The position numbers were made by a program, and so were the translations under genes. From Deltaproteobacteria bacterium (lineage in GTDB: Bacteria; Desulfobacterota; Deferrisomatia; Deferrisomatales; BM512), in assembly GCA_002869015.1 (NCBI GenBank), contig PKTT01000029.1, positions 1 through 43,465 on the forward strand: DNA of 43,465 nt. The letters run 5' to 3'. The notes under the pieces were generated by a model. It had not been told where the DNA came from. It did not search any database and saw only the letters and a list, made by a program, of their open reading frames with translations. Of this stretch, positions 7,475 through 14,756 are shown one piece after another; within the stretch, counting starts at the first letter, position 1, and every line of letters begins with the position of its first letter.

Positions 7475-8446
7475 TTAGTAGATTAGGCCTGTGGCGCGCC
7501 TCACCTTGGTTATGGTCTCCTCTGCGGCTACCCGCGCCTTGGCTGCGCCCTTCGCGAGGATATCCCTTATCTCATCTGGGTTAGCCATAAGCGAGTCAAA
7601 GCGCTCCCGGTTGGGCTCAAAGCGCTCCCATATAAGCTCGAAGAGCTCCTTTTTGACCTCGCCATAACCCATTCCGCCCGCTTTGAAGCGTTCCCGTAGC
7701 GCCTCGCGCTCTTCCGGGCCTATGAAGAGGGAGTAGATGGCGAATACGTTGGAGGTGTCGGGGTCTTTAGGGTCCTCAACCGCGGCGGCGTCGGTGACGA
7801 TTCCCATAACCGACTTTTTCAGCTTCTTCTTGGTAGTGAATATCTCGATGGTGTTGCCGTAGGATTTTGACATCTTCTGTCCGTCGATGCCGGGGATGAC
7901 GGCGAGCGAGTCGTCGATTTCCGCGTCGGGGACCGTGAAGGTCTCCTCGCCAAACTGGTTGTTGAACTTAATCGCTATATCTCTGGCGACCTCAAGGTGC
8001 TGCTTCTGGTCTCGCCCAACGGGCACTACATCCGACTGATAGAGGAGTATGTCGGAGGTCATAAGCACGGGGTAGGCGAAGAGGCCGTGGTTTGGTATCA
8101 ACCCCTTGGCGACTTTGTCCTTGTAGGAGTGGCAGCGTTCGAGGAGGCCCATGGGCGTGCGTGTTGAGAGGATCCAGGTCAGCTCCTGGACCTCCGGCAC
8201 GTCCGATTGCACCCAGAAGGTGCACTTTTCAGGGTCGAGGCCGAGCGCGAGGAACGCGGCGGCGGTCTCAAGGGTGTTGTGCGCCAGAAGCTCTCCATCC
8301 TGCACGGTGGTCATGGCGTGGTAATTGGCGATGAAGGCGAAGAGGTCCGACTCTTCCTGATAGCGGATCATCTTCTCCATCATGCCGAAATAGTTTCCGA
8401 TGTGCAGTACACCGGAGGGCTGAATGCCGGAGAGCACCCTTTTCAT
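7475..8446 (-). CDS. trpS: Tryptophanyl-tRNA synthetase
   Basis: A 323-residue class I aminoacyl-tRNA synthetase charging tRNA-Trp. The HIGH motif appears as LHIGNYFG (residues 14-21) and the KMSKS loop as KMSKSYGNT (191-199). The intervening segment has the QSDVPEVQELTWIL and LMTSDILLYQ blocks that are typical of bacterial TrpRS. Length is normal for the compact bacterial form. The ribosome site before the ATG is weak (GTGAAG). It lies 76 bases downstream of the TlpA-like lipoprotein gene and ends at a clear terminator. The relation to the redox genes upstream appears positional only. Confidence 0.96.
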   Translation of the reverse strand: MKRVLSGIQPSGVLHIGNYFGMMEKMIRYQEESDLFAFIANYHAMTTVQDGELLAHNTLETAAAFLALGLDPEKCTFWVQSDVPEVQELTWILSTRTPMGLLERCHSYKDKVAKGLIPNHGLFAYPVLMTSDILLYQSDVVPVGRDQKQHLEVARDIAIKFNNQFGEETFTVPDAEIDDSLAVIPGIDGQKMSKSYGNTIEIFTTKKKLKKSVMGIVTDAAAVEDPKDPDTSNVFAIYSLFIGPEEREALRERFKAGGMGYGEVKKELFELIWERFEPNRERFDSLMANPDEIRDILAKGAAKARVAAEETITKVRRATGLIY

Positions 8447-8522
8447 AACTTCACGAACTCCATCTTTGGGGTGAATAACTTAGCGTAAACCCGGAAGATT
8501 ATCGGGTAGGGCGCGGCTACTG

Positions 8523-9044
8523 TCAATACTCCGCGGCCAACCTGATGACGACCTTCTCTATGGCGTCGCCAATGTAGGGGTCGTAGCCGGTGAAGTCGCC
8601 CTGAATAACCCCGTTTCTGTCAATTACAAAGACACGGGGTATCGGGGAGACGCCGAAGTCCATCATCGTTTTTCTGTCCGAGAAAACTATGGGGTAATCG
8701 ACAGGGGTCCTTGAGAGGAAATTCTTGACGTCATCCGGGTTGTTGTCGAGGCTCATGCCCACGAAGATGACGCCGTTTTCCTTGTTCTCATTATAAATTT
8801 TATTGAGGTGGGGGATAGCGGCGCGGCAAGGGGGACACCATGTAGCCCAGAAGTCTATCAGGATAACCTTGCCTTTAAGGTCGTTGTAGCTCAGGGTTCC
8901 ACCGTCAACGGTAGGCAGGGTCCAATTTGGAACCGGCTTAGAGGATTTAGGCTTTGCCTTGTTGGTGCTGTCGCTGCAACCGGCTGCCAGGAAGAAGGCG
9001 GCAAGGATTATCAGCGGCAGGAATTTCTTAGTGCGGTTTAACAT
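8523..9044 (-). CDS. TlpA/ResA-like thiol-disulfide lipoprotein
   Basis: A 173-residue membrane-anchored, extracytoplasmic thioredoxin-fold protein. Residues 1-23 form a lipoprotein signal: KK at 6-7, a hydrophobic core, then the lipobox LAAGC with C23 as the acylated residue. The TlpA domain follows, with IDFWATWCPPC (catalytic C70 and C73) and the cis-Pro segment GVSPIPRVFVID. Proteins of this type reduce disulfides in apocytochrome c or other exported proteins, which fits the ccsB gene elsewhere in the window. The start was moved from an upstream TTG-type frame to ATG at 9044 because only that position places the signal peptide at the N-terminus; GGGGAAG precedes it. Confidence 0.9.
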   Translation of the reverse strand: MLNRTKKFLPLIILAAFFLAAGCSDSTNKAKPKSSKPVPNWTLPTVDGGTLSYNDLKGKVILIDFWATWCPPCRAAIPHLNKIYNENKENGVIFVGMSLDNNPDDVKNFLSRTPVDYPIVFSDRKTMMDFGVSPIPRVFVIDRNGVIQGDFTGYDPYIGDAIEKVVIRLAAEY

Positions 9045-9242
9045 CGTTCTTCCCCAGAGGGTAAGGAAAGAGAGCGCGTTCGCGCCCTCTGAATATAACA
9101 CCGGGGCGGGGCTTTTAACCTCGCCGCGGTCTTCAACCGATCGGAATGAAACCCCCCTTTTGATGGAGGGTACTATCCGCAAAAAGTTTTTTCAATAAAG
9201 AGTTTTTTGCTTTTCAAGCGCGCCCGGCGCTCCGGCTCACCT

Positions 9243-9431
9243 TCAGGAGAAGCCGCCGGTGCTGCCCGGGGAGCAGGCGCTGCCCTTGGAGGAGGTGCCG
9301 AATACCGACCACGCCCGCTCCATCTCGCTTCCGCAAGAGGGGCACTTGGGCGGGGTCGCCCCCGCCGTTTTTCTGACCAGCTCCTCGACCTTCTCGTCGC
9401 AAGAGGAGCAGCAAAACTCTATTAGCGGCAT
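9243..9431 (-). CDS. FmdB-like zinc-ribbon protein
   Basis: A 62-residue protein of the FmdB/CxxC-CxxC regulatory-type family. It starts MPLIEFCCSSC and has a zinc ribbon from C8, C11, C30 and C33 (CSSC, then CPSC), followed by a Ser/Gly-rich low-complexity tail. The family's role is poorly defined (putative regulator or small Zn protein). The ATG is one base past the trxA stop codon region (trxA ends at 9433), so the two are cotranscribed. The trxA coding end supplies the ribosome site (GCGCTCTAAG is weak). Confidence 0.82.
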   Translation of the reverse strand: MPLIEFCCSSCDEKVEELVRKTAGATPPKCPSCGSEMERAWSVFGTSSKGSACSPGSTGGFS

Positions 9432-9432
9432 C

Positions 9433-9768
9433 TTAGAGCGCTTTTTCCATCGCGTCGATGATGTTGGGCTTCGGTACCGCGCCGACAATCTCGAGGTCGG
9501 TCAGCATCTCGCCGCCTTTGAAGAACTTTATGTTGGGAATGCTCCTGACATCGAACTTGCGGGGTGTCTCCGGAGATTCATCCACATTCATCTTGGCTAT
9601 TATGAACTTGCCCATGTATTCCTTTGCGATCTCTTCAAGCACGGGGCCTATCATCTGGCATGGTCCGCACCAGGGGGCCCAGAAGTCGAGGAGAACAGGC
9701 AGGTCGGATTTTAATACTTTTTCCTCAAAATCGGCGTCAGTTACGTAAACTATGTTTTCGACAGCCAT
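9433..9768 (-). CDS. trxA: Thioredoxin
   Basis: A 111-residue cytoplasmic thioredoxin. The active site is DFWAPWCGPC (C34 and C37), the buried acid and helix are intact, and the cis-Pro segment is VRSIPNIKFF (R-S-I-P). Length and motif order match classical TrxA. It lies downstream of the sigma / anti-sigma pair on the same strand, separated by 129 bases that hold a TATAAT-like element (9853-9858) and a perfect GC hairpin (9799-9815). It may therefore have its own promoter. The ribosome site AAGGAG is about 12 bases from the ATG, which is a long spacing. Confidence 0.96.
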   Translation of the reverse strand: MAVENIVYVTDADFEEKVLKSDLPVLLDFWAPWCGPCQMIGPVLEEIAKEYMGKFIIAKMNVDESPETPRKFDVRSIPNIKFFKGGEMLTDLEIVGAVPKPNIIDAMEKAL

Positions 9769-9798
9769 TTTATTTAACTGCTCCTTTCAATTCTCTTT

Positions 9799-9815
9799 GC
9801 CGCCGGACCGGCGGC
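9799..9815 (-). other. GC-rich palindrome in trxA leader
   Basis: A 17-base perfect inverted repeat, GCCGCCGG with CCGGCGGC around one central base, lies about 15 bases before the trxA Shine-Dalgarno on the minus strand. It can fold as a 6-bp stem with a five-base loop. It lacks a following T-run, so it is a weak terminator at best. It may be a leader hairpin or an operator. Confidence 0.4.
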
Positions 9816-9852
9816 TCAGCAGGAACCTCACCCGCCACCGCGGGAGAGAGCT

Positions 9853-9858
9853 ATTATA
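9853..9858 (-). promoter_or_regulatory. Candidate -10 element for trxA
   Basis: A perfect TATAAT on the minus strand, 85 bases before the trxA start codon, in the gap after the anti-sigma factor gene. No convincing TTGACA-like -35 is found at 16-18 bp upstream, so this is only a candidate. Confidence 0.35.
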
Positions 9859-9897
9859 ACAACAAGCACACCAATCAGTATAAGTGTCTCCAAGGCT

Positions 9898-10155
9898 TTA
9901 CTCCTTCTCCTCATTGCAGCGGCGACGGAGGAAGTCGTGCAGCTTTGTCCGTACGGGGGAGGGGATATCCACTTCGTCCCCTGAGGTATTATACAGCTTA
10001 ACCGTTTTTTTCAGGGTGTTCATGAACGCGACGCAGGGCGGGCAGTCTCCCATATGCTCATCAATCTCATCGCACATGGAGGGGTCCAGCTCCTCGTCGA
10101 TATACTCGCTCAGCTTCTCCAATATCTCCTTGCAGGAGAGTTTGTCATACGCCAA
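9898..10155 (-). CDS. Zinc-finger (ZAS) anti-sigma factor
   Basis: An 85-residue cytoplasmic protein with the anti-sigma zinc-finger pattern: C8, then C28, H34, C38 and C41 (HMGDCPPC gives HxxxCxxC). There is no transmembrane helix, so it resembles soluble RsrA-type redox-responsive anti-sigma factors rather than membrane-bound ones. It starts two bases after the sigma-factor stop, which is the classical cotranscribed sigma / anti-sigma arrangement. It probably sequesters the sigma factor encoded at 10158-10769. Sensing of thiol oxidation is inferred from the zinc-finger class and the adjacent thioredoxin genes. Confidence 0.87.
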   Translation of the reverse strand: MAYDKLSCKEILEKLSEYIDEELDPSMCDEIDEHMGDCPPCVAFMNTLKKTVKLYNTSGDEVDIPSPVRTKLHDFLRRRCNEEKE

Positions 10156-10157
10156 AG

Positions 10158-10769
10158 TTACTTTCCTTCCATAGCTGCGAGCTCTTCAGGGGCGAAGTGG
10201 GAGCTTAGTATCTCCCTTAGAAAAATCCTTGCCCTGTGGAGCCTGGTCTTGACTGCGCCCTCATTTATACCAAGGGCCTCAGCGGCCTCCGCCGTTGAAA
10301 ATCCCTCTATATCCCTCAAGAGAACAACCGCCCGGTAATTCTCCGGAAGCTCGCCTATCGCTTCTGATAGAATCTCCCTGACCTCGCCTGACTGGGCGGC
10401 GTCGGCCGGGTCGAAGTCCCAATCCCTTATCTCCCTGCGCTTTAGCTCCTCATGGGTCGGCAGGGGGAGCTCATCAATTGGAAGCTCCGGCTTGCGCTTT
10501 CTAAAGAGCATAAAGGCGTGGTTTGTGGCGATTCGGTAAATCCAAGTTGAAAAAGTGGAGTTACCCTTGAAGGACGATATGTTCTTATACGCTGAGAGGT
10601 AAGTCTCCTGAAGTAGCTCCTCCGCATCCGAGGGGTTATTAACAAGACGCAGGAGGTGGTTGTAAATCTTTCCCTCCGTCATGTTTACAAGTTCCTCGAA
10701 AGCCGCGAACTCACCCTTCTTCGCACGCCTTATAAGCTCATTTTCTTCAAGCCTGCTCTCGCTGCTCAT
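10158..10769 (-). CDS. ECF RNA polymerase sigma factor (RpoE-like)
   Basis: A 203-residue ECF sigma factor. Region 2 spans roughly residues 10-85 (FAAFEELVNM, NPSDAEELLQETYLSAYKN, TFSTWIYRIATNHA). A 45-residue linker contains ELPLPTHEEL. Region 4 follows, with ELPENYRAVVLLRD and an AEALGINEGAVKTRLHRA helix-turn-helix. It lacks sigma regions 1 and 3, as expected for ECF factors. It heads a unit with its anti-sigma factor and possibly trxA. The ATG has only a poor ribosome site. It is divergent from nrdD, with 211 bases between them. Confidence 0.94.
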   Translation of the reverse strand: MSSESRLEENELIRRAKKGEFAAFEELVNMTEGKIYNHLLRLVNNPSDAEELLQETYLSAYKNISSFKGNSTFSTWIYRIATNHAFMLFRKRKPELPIDELPLPTHEELKRREIRDWDFDPADAAQSGEVREILSEAIGELPENYRAVVLLRDIEGFSTAEAAEALGINEGAVKTRLHRARIFLREILSSHFAPEELAAMEGK

Positions 10770-10886
10770 TTATTTGATGCTTATCCCTTTAAAAGGTAAC
10801 AGAAATGGCTCTCATCGCTCCGGCAGATAATAGCCATTAAGGACCGTGTTATGCAAATCGAAAATAGGCGCAAAACCCCTTTTCGC

Positions 10887-10902
10887 ATACTATATATTGT
10901 GC
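10887..10902. promoter_or_regulatory. NrdR box 1 upstream of nrdD
   Basis: The 16-base site ATACTATATATTGTGC matches the NrdR consensus acaCwAtATaTwGtgt at 14 of 16 positions, including every strongly conserved base. NrdR is the ATP/dATP-responsive zinc-ribbon/ATP-cone repressor of ribonucleotide reductase genes. The site lies 79 bases before the nrdD GTG, overlapping the probable promoter (a TAGAAT -10 candidate follows at 10903-10908). Confidence 0.82.
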
Positions 10903-10917
10903 TAGAATGCCAATTCG

Positions 10918-10933
10918 ATACCAGATGTTGAGC
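10918..10933. promoter_or_regulatory. NrdR box 2 upstream of nrdD
   Basis: A second, weaker match to the NrdR consensus (10 of 16, with all six core invariant bases kept). It begins exactly 31 bases after box 1. NrdR boxes normally occur as pairs spaced by about three helical turns, so the spacing supports both sites. Confidence 0.68.
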
Positions 10934-10980
10934 GAAAAACCCGAATAACCAGTTGATTTTTTTAATGAAAGGAGACCTCG

Positions 10981-13131
10981 GTGGGCGAAGTAAGAGATAT
11001 CTCCGGGCGCGTTCAAGCGATTGATTCAACAGCCACCGACAAGGCCCTCTTTGTCCGTACCTCCGGCATGGAGATCGTCGAATGGGACCACAAAAAGATT
11101 GTAGACACGCTAATCCGCGAGACCTACATCGACGAGGACACCGCATGCCGCGTTGCGGATGAGGTGCAGAAGGTCATCTTAAATTCAAAAATCGAGGTTC
11201 TCACAGCGCCCCTCGTCCGCGAGCTGGTCGACGCGAAGCTCATAGAGATGGGCCTTGAGAGCGCCCGGCGCATGCATACCCGACTTGGTATGCCGCTCTA
11301 TGACGTAGAGGAGCTCCTTGTAAACCACAATAAGGAGAACGCCAACGTTCCCCACGGCCCGGAGGCGACCAACCTGACGCTGGCCGAGAATATCAAAAAG
11401 GAGTATGCGCTCCTTACGGTCTTTAGCCAAGAGGTCGGCGACGCGCACATGCGCGGCGATATCCACATGCACGACCTGGGCTTTATCGACCGCCCCTACT
11501 GCTCGGGGCAGTCGCTTGAATACCTCAAGAAATTCGGCCTGAACCTCCCCAACGCCCTTGCGGTGGCGCGGCCCGCCAAGCGCGCAGACGTGCTCCTTGC
11601 GCACATGGTTAAGTTCGCGGCGGCGCTCCAGTCAAACTTCGCGGGCGCGATAGGGTGGGATGCGGTGAACCTCTTTTTCGCCCCCTATCTTACGGATCTA
11701 AGCGATGACGATATAAAGCAGCTCGCGCAGATGATGATCTACGAGTTCTCCCAGCAGGCGGTTGCGCGCGGCGGGCAGGCTATCTTCACCGACATCAACA
11801 TCTATTGGGAGGTGCCCAAGCACTTCGAGGACGTGCCCGCGATCGGCCCCGGCGGCGAGTTCACCGGTAAGACCTACGGCGAGTATGAGAAGGACGCGCA
11901 GCGCTTCGCCAAGGCGCTCTTCGAGTGCTACATGGAGGGCGACGCCTGTGGGCGGCCCTTCTTCTTCCCCAAGCCCCTCGTACACATCACTGAAAAGTTC
12001 TTCAAAACCGAGGGTCACGAGGAGTTCCTTGAGCTTATCTGCAACGTCTCGGCGGAGAAGGGGACAACCTATTACGTCTTCGACCGTGGCGACACCGCCA
12101 AGATATCGGAGTGCTGCCGCCTCTCCTTCAAGTTGGAGAAGCAGGACTTCGAGGATGCCAAAGAGCCCTGGAAGATGCGCTACTCCGCACTCCAGAACGT
12201 GACGATAAACCTCCCCCGTATTGCCTACAAAGCCAAAGGTGATGATCAGACGCTCTTTACCGAGCTTACTAAGATGATGGAGCTTTGCTGCACCGCGCAC
12301 CTTGAGAAGCGCGCCTTCATTGAAAAGCTCCTCAGCCAGGGTGAAAACGGGCCGCTGGCGCTTCTTACCATGAATCGCGACGGGCAGTCCTACCTGAGGA
12401 TGCACCGAGTAAGCTACCTGATGGGGATGGTCGGCCTAAACGAGATGGTCAAGGTTCATCTGGGAACTGAGCTTCACGAGTCTGAGGAGGCGTTCAAGCT
12501 TGGGCTTAAGATAATAGCCCACATGAAGCTCATCACCGACAAATTCTCCCGCCACCACAAGATGCACTTCGTCCTTGAGCAGACCCCGGCGGAGTCTACC
12601 TCCTACCGCTTCGCCAAGCTCGACCTCAAGCATTTCAGCCCCATCGCAGGCCATACCGTGCGTGGCGATATCTCAACGGGCAACGTCTACTACACCAACT
12701 CGACGCAGCTCCACGTAGGCTGCGATGTCAACGCGGTGGACCGCGTAGGCAGGGAGGGTCTCTTCCACCCCCTCATCGAGGCCGGTGCGATTACGCACAT
12801 CTGGCTTGGTGAGCAGCGCCCCTCGGCGGCGAGCCTCGCCAGCTTTGTCAAAAAGGTCTTCACCAACACCCACAACGACCAGATAGCTTTCAGCCCCGAG
12901 TTCACCACCTGCATCTCCTGCGGGCGCACCGAGCGGGGCCTTACCGAGACCTGCACCCGCTGCGGCAGCGATGACGTAGAGGGCATAACGAGGATCACAG
13001 GCTACTTCACCAAGGTTAGCTCCTGGAATGACGGAAAGCTGGGCGAGCTCGCCGAGCGCATGAGAAACAACGGATTTTTCGCTTCCAAACCCGCCACTTG
13101 CGATGAAGCCGAAAGCGGCCAGGGAGGGTAG
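10981..13131 (+). CDS. nrdD: Anaerobic (class III) ribonucleoside-triphosphate reductase
   Basis: A 716-residue glycyl-radical enzyme reducing ribonucleoside triphosphates to deoxy forms under anaerobiosis. An ATP-cone allosteric domain occupies about residues 18-110 (VRTSGMEIVEWDHKKI...). The large ten-stranded barrel follows. Near the C-terminus is a zinc site, C644, C647, C658, C661 (CISC...CTRC), then the glycyl-radical loop RITGYF with G674 as the radical residue. The start is GTG at 10981 with AAAGGAG seven bases upstream. It heads an operon with an NrdH-like redoxin and NrdG, and two NrdR boxes lie in its promoter region. It is oxygen-sensitive by class. Confidence 0.96.
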   Translation: MGEVRDISGRVQAIDSTATDKALFVRTSGMEIVEWDHKKIVDTLIRETYIDEDTACRVADEVQKVILNSKIEVLTAPLVRELVDAKLIEMGLESARRMHTRLGMPLYDVEELLVNHNKENANVPHGPEATNLTLAENIKKEYALLTVFSQEVGDAHMRGDIHMHDLGFIDRPYCSGQSLEYLKKFGLNLPNALAVARPAKRADVLLAHMVKFAAALQSNFAGAIGWDAVNLFFAPYLTDLSDDDIKQLAQMMIYEFSQQAVARGGQAIFTDINIYWEVPKHFEDVPAIGPGGEFTGKTYGEYEKDAQRFAKALFECYMEGDACGRPFFFPKPLVHITEKFFKTEGHEEFLELICNVSAEKGTTYYVFDRGDTAKISECCRLSFKLEKQDFEDAKEPWKMRYSALQNVTINLPRIAYKAKGDDQTLFTELTKMMELCCTAHLEKRAFIEKLLSQGENGPLALLTMNRDGQSYLRMHRVSYLMGMVGLNEMVKVHLGTELHESEEAFKLGLKIIAHMKLITDKFSRHHKMHFVLEQTPAESTSYRFAKLDLKHFSPIAGHTVRGDISTGNVYYTNSTQLHVGCDVNAVDRVGREGLFHPLIEAGAITHIWLGEQRPSAASLASFVKKVFTNTHNDQIAFSPEFTTCISCGRTERGLTETCTRCGSDDVEGITRITGYFTKVSSWNDGKLGELAERMRNNGFFASKPATCDEAESGQGG

Positions 13132-13135
13132 AGAG

Positions 13136-13381
13136 ATGACCCTGTTCACCAAGGAAGATTGTGAAAAGTGCGAATACGTAAAGGATAACTTTGACCTTAC
13201 GTCGCTTGGTGTATCTATTGAGACGCTGGGACCGGAGAACCCCGATGCGCTTGCGCATCTTGCCTGGCACGGGCTGGTTACAGTTGCGGAGAAGATGCTC
13301 CCCATCCTCGTACTTGATGATTCCACCCATATCGCGGGCGCGCTGAAGATAAAGAAGTACCTAAAAGCCCTGGAGCATTAA
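13136..13381 (+). CDS. NrdH/glutaredoxin-like redoxin
   Basis: An 81-residue thioredoxin-fold protein beginning MTLFTKEDCEKCEYVKD, with a CxxC redox pair at C9 and C12 and an MLPILVLDD cis-Pro-type strand near residue 60. It is short enough to be NrdH-like. It lies between nrdD and nrdG, five bases after the nrdD stop, with GGGAGGG seven bases before the ATG. The ATG at 13136 was chosen over an upstream in-frame one inside nrdD. It may be the electron donor of this NrdD. This is inference from position, though redoxin-dependent class III enzymes are known. Confidence 0.8.
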   Translation: MTLFTKEDCEKCEYVKDNFDLTSLGVSIETLGPENPDALAHLAWHGLVTVAEKMLPILVLDDSTHIAGALKIKKYLKALEH

Positions 13382-14080
13382 ATGAACGGCTTACCCGCCG
13401 TAAAGGGTTTCATAGAGACTTCCTTTGTAGATTGGCAGGGGAGGATGGCCTCGGTGGTCTTCCTCCCCCGCTGCAACTTCCGCTGCCCCTACTGCCACAA
13501 CCACCGCCTCGTAACGGACCCTGATCAGTACCGCACCCTGGACCTCGAAGGGGTATTCGCCAAACTTGAAGGCCTTAGAGGGTGGGTCGATGGAGTGTGC
13601 GTAAGCGGCGGCGAGCCGACAATCCATACCCTCCTGCCGCAGTTTCTGGAGGAGTTCAAGGAGCGTGGTTGGCCCGTAAAGCTCGACACCAACGGCTCAA
13701 AGCCGAAGATGGTGGAGACGATCCTCATGACGGGGTTGGCCGAGGCCTTCTCCGTTGATGTAAAAGCGCCGCTTGAGTCAATTCCCTACAGGAAAAATGC
13801 GGGCAGGGGCGCCGACCCCGCCTCCGTCGCGCGCACCCTTGCAATTCTTGCCGATTGGGGGGCAGACGTCGAGGTGCGGACCACCGTTCATCCCGCCCTC
13901 CTCACTATAGAGGAGTGTGTCCGCCTGCGGGCGCAGGTCTCGGAAATTTTTGGGCGGCCCATAAAGGTTAAGTGGCAGCTTTGCAGGGGTGAAGATACCC
14001 TGGACCCCGCGCTCCTCTCCGAGCATACCCTTAAGCTGGCGGAGTTCGATAAGCTGGTAGAGGAAATCGAGGGGGCTTAA
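13382..14080 (+). CDS. nrdG: Anaerobic RNR-activating radical SAM protein
   Basis: A 232-residue radical SAM activase that abstracts hydrogen to create the glycyl radical on NrdD. The [4Fe-4S]-binding motif is C31, C35, C38 (CNFRCPYC), followed by VCVSGGEPT, the glycine-rich SAM contact. It belongs to the longer form with a full partial-barrel C-terminus (VKWQLCRGEDTLDP). The ATG follows the redoxin stop directly. A ribosome site is not obvious, so coupling to the previous gene is likely. Similar enzymes are labelled pyruvate formate-lyase-activating-like; the adjacent nrdD decides the call. Confidence 0.92.
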   Translation: MNGLPAVKGFIETSFVDWQGRMASVVFLPRCNFRCPYCHNHRLVTDPDQYRTLDLEGVFAKLEGLRGWVDGVCVSGGEPTIHTLLPQFLEEFKERGWPVKLDTNGSKPKMVETILMTGLAEAFSVDVKAPLESIPYRKNAGRGADPASVARTLAILADWGADVEVRTTVHPALLTIEECVRLRAQVSEIFGRPIKVKWQLCRGEDTLDPALLSEHTLKLAEFDKLVEEIEGA

Positions 14081-14092
14081 CAGCGCAAAACC

Positions 14093-14120
14093 TTGACATA
14101 TCGACACTTTTGCGAATAGT
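14093..14120 (+). promoter_or_regulatory. Candidate sigma-70 promoter for gmhA
   Basis: A perfect TTGACA at 14093-14098 is followed, 16 bp later, by AATAGT, which agrees with the -10 hexamer at four positions. It lies in the 78-base gap between nrdG and gmhA, so the next block is likely transcribed separately from the nrd operon. Confidence 0.5.
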
Positions 14121-14158
14121 CTCTCTCCCCCCGGAACAGCTTTTTTACGAGGGATGCC

Positions 14159-14755
14159 TTGAAGCTCGAAGAACACGCACAGAGGATAGTAGAGGACGCT
14201 AGGAAGACTGCGGCCACCCTTGAGTCCTTCCTCACTGAAAATGCGCCGTTAATAGCCGATTTGGCGGCAGAGACAGTCGCCAGAATCCGTGAGGGCGGGA
14301 AGGTGATAGTTTTCGGCAACGGGGGCTCAGCCGCAGACGCGCAGCACCTGGCGGCGGAGTTCGTCGGTCGCTTTTTAAAGGAGCGCGACCCTCTCCCTGC
14401 GATAGCGCTCACCACAAATACTTCATCGCTCACCGCGATTGGCAATGACTACGGCTATAAAGACATCTTCGCGCGCCAGCTAAAAGCGTTCGCAGGCCCC
14501 GACGATGTGGTCATAGGCATCTCGACCAGCGGAAATTCCCCTAATGTGGTCCTCGCGCTTGAAAAGGCGCGTGAAGTTGAGTGCTACACGGTCGGACTCA
14601 CAGGGGAGGGCGGCGGCAGAATGGAGGGCCTCTGCGACACCCTCTTCGCCGTCAAGACTCCTTTCACCCCGAGGGTCCAGGAGTGCCATATCTCCCTTAT
14701 CCACGCCTTTTGCGACTGCGTGGAGCGCCTGTGGGTGGAGAGCTTGGAGGAGTAG
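14159..14755 (+). CDS. gmhA: Sedoheptulose-7-phosphate isomerase (GmhA)
   Basis: A 198-residue SIS-domain isomerase converting sedoheptulose-7-phosphate to D-glycero-D-manno-heptose-7-phosphate, the first step of ADP-heptose synthesis for LPS inner core. Recognisable blocks are VFGNGGSAADAQHLAAEFVGRF, the TTNTSSLTAIGNDYGY segment, GISTSGNSPNV and the C-terminal HxxCDCVER helix. The start is TTG at 14159; a nearer ATG at 14154 is out of frame. ACGAGGG precedes it. The presence of heptose synthesis supports a Gram-negative-type outer membrane. The next gene begins two bases after its stop. Confidence 0.95.
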   Translation: MKLEEHAQRIVEDARKTAATLESFLTENAPLIADLAAETVARIREGGKVIVFGNGGSAADAQHLAAEFVGRFLKERDPLPAIALTTNTSSLTAIGNDYGYKDIFARQLKAFAGPDDVVIGISTSGNSPNVVLALEKAREVECYTVGLTGEGGGRMEGLCDTLFAVKTPFTPRVQECHISLIHAFCDCVERLWVESLEE

Positions 14756-14756
14756 C

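Noticed and set aside
9180-9220. Terminator in the A/T-rich stretch after the zinc-ribbon gene
   Set aside because: Only a poor A/T inverted repeat is present; no GC stem, so not supported.
11698-12405. Long antisense frame opposite nrdD
   Set aside because: It is a shadow of a GC-rich, strongly conserved gene; no ribosome site and low-complexity translation.
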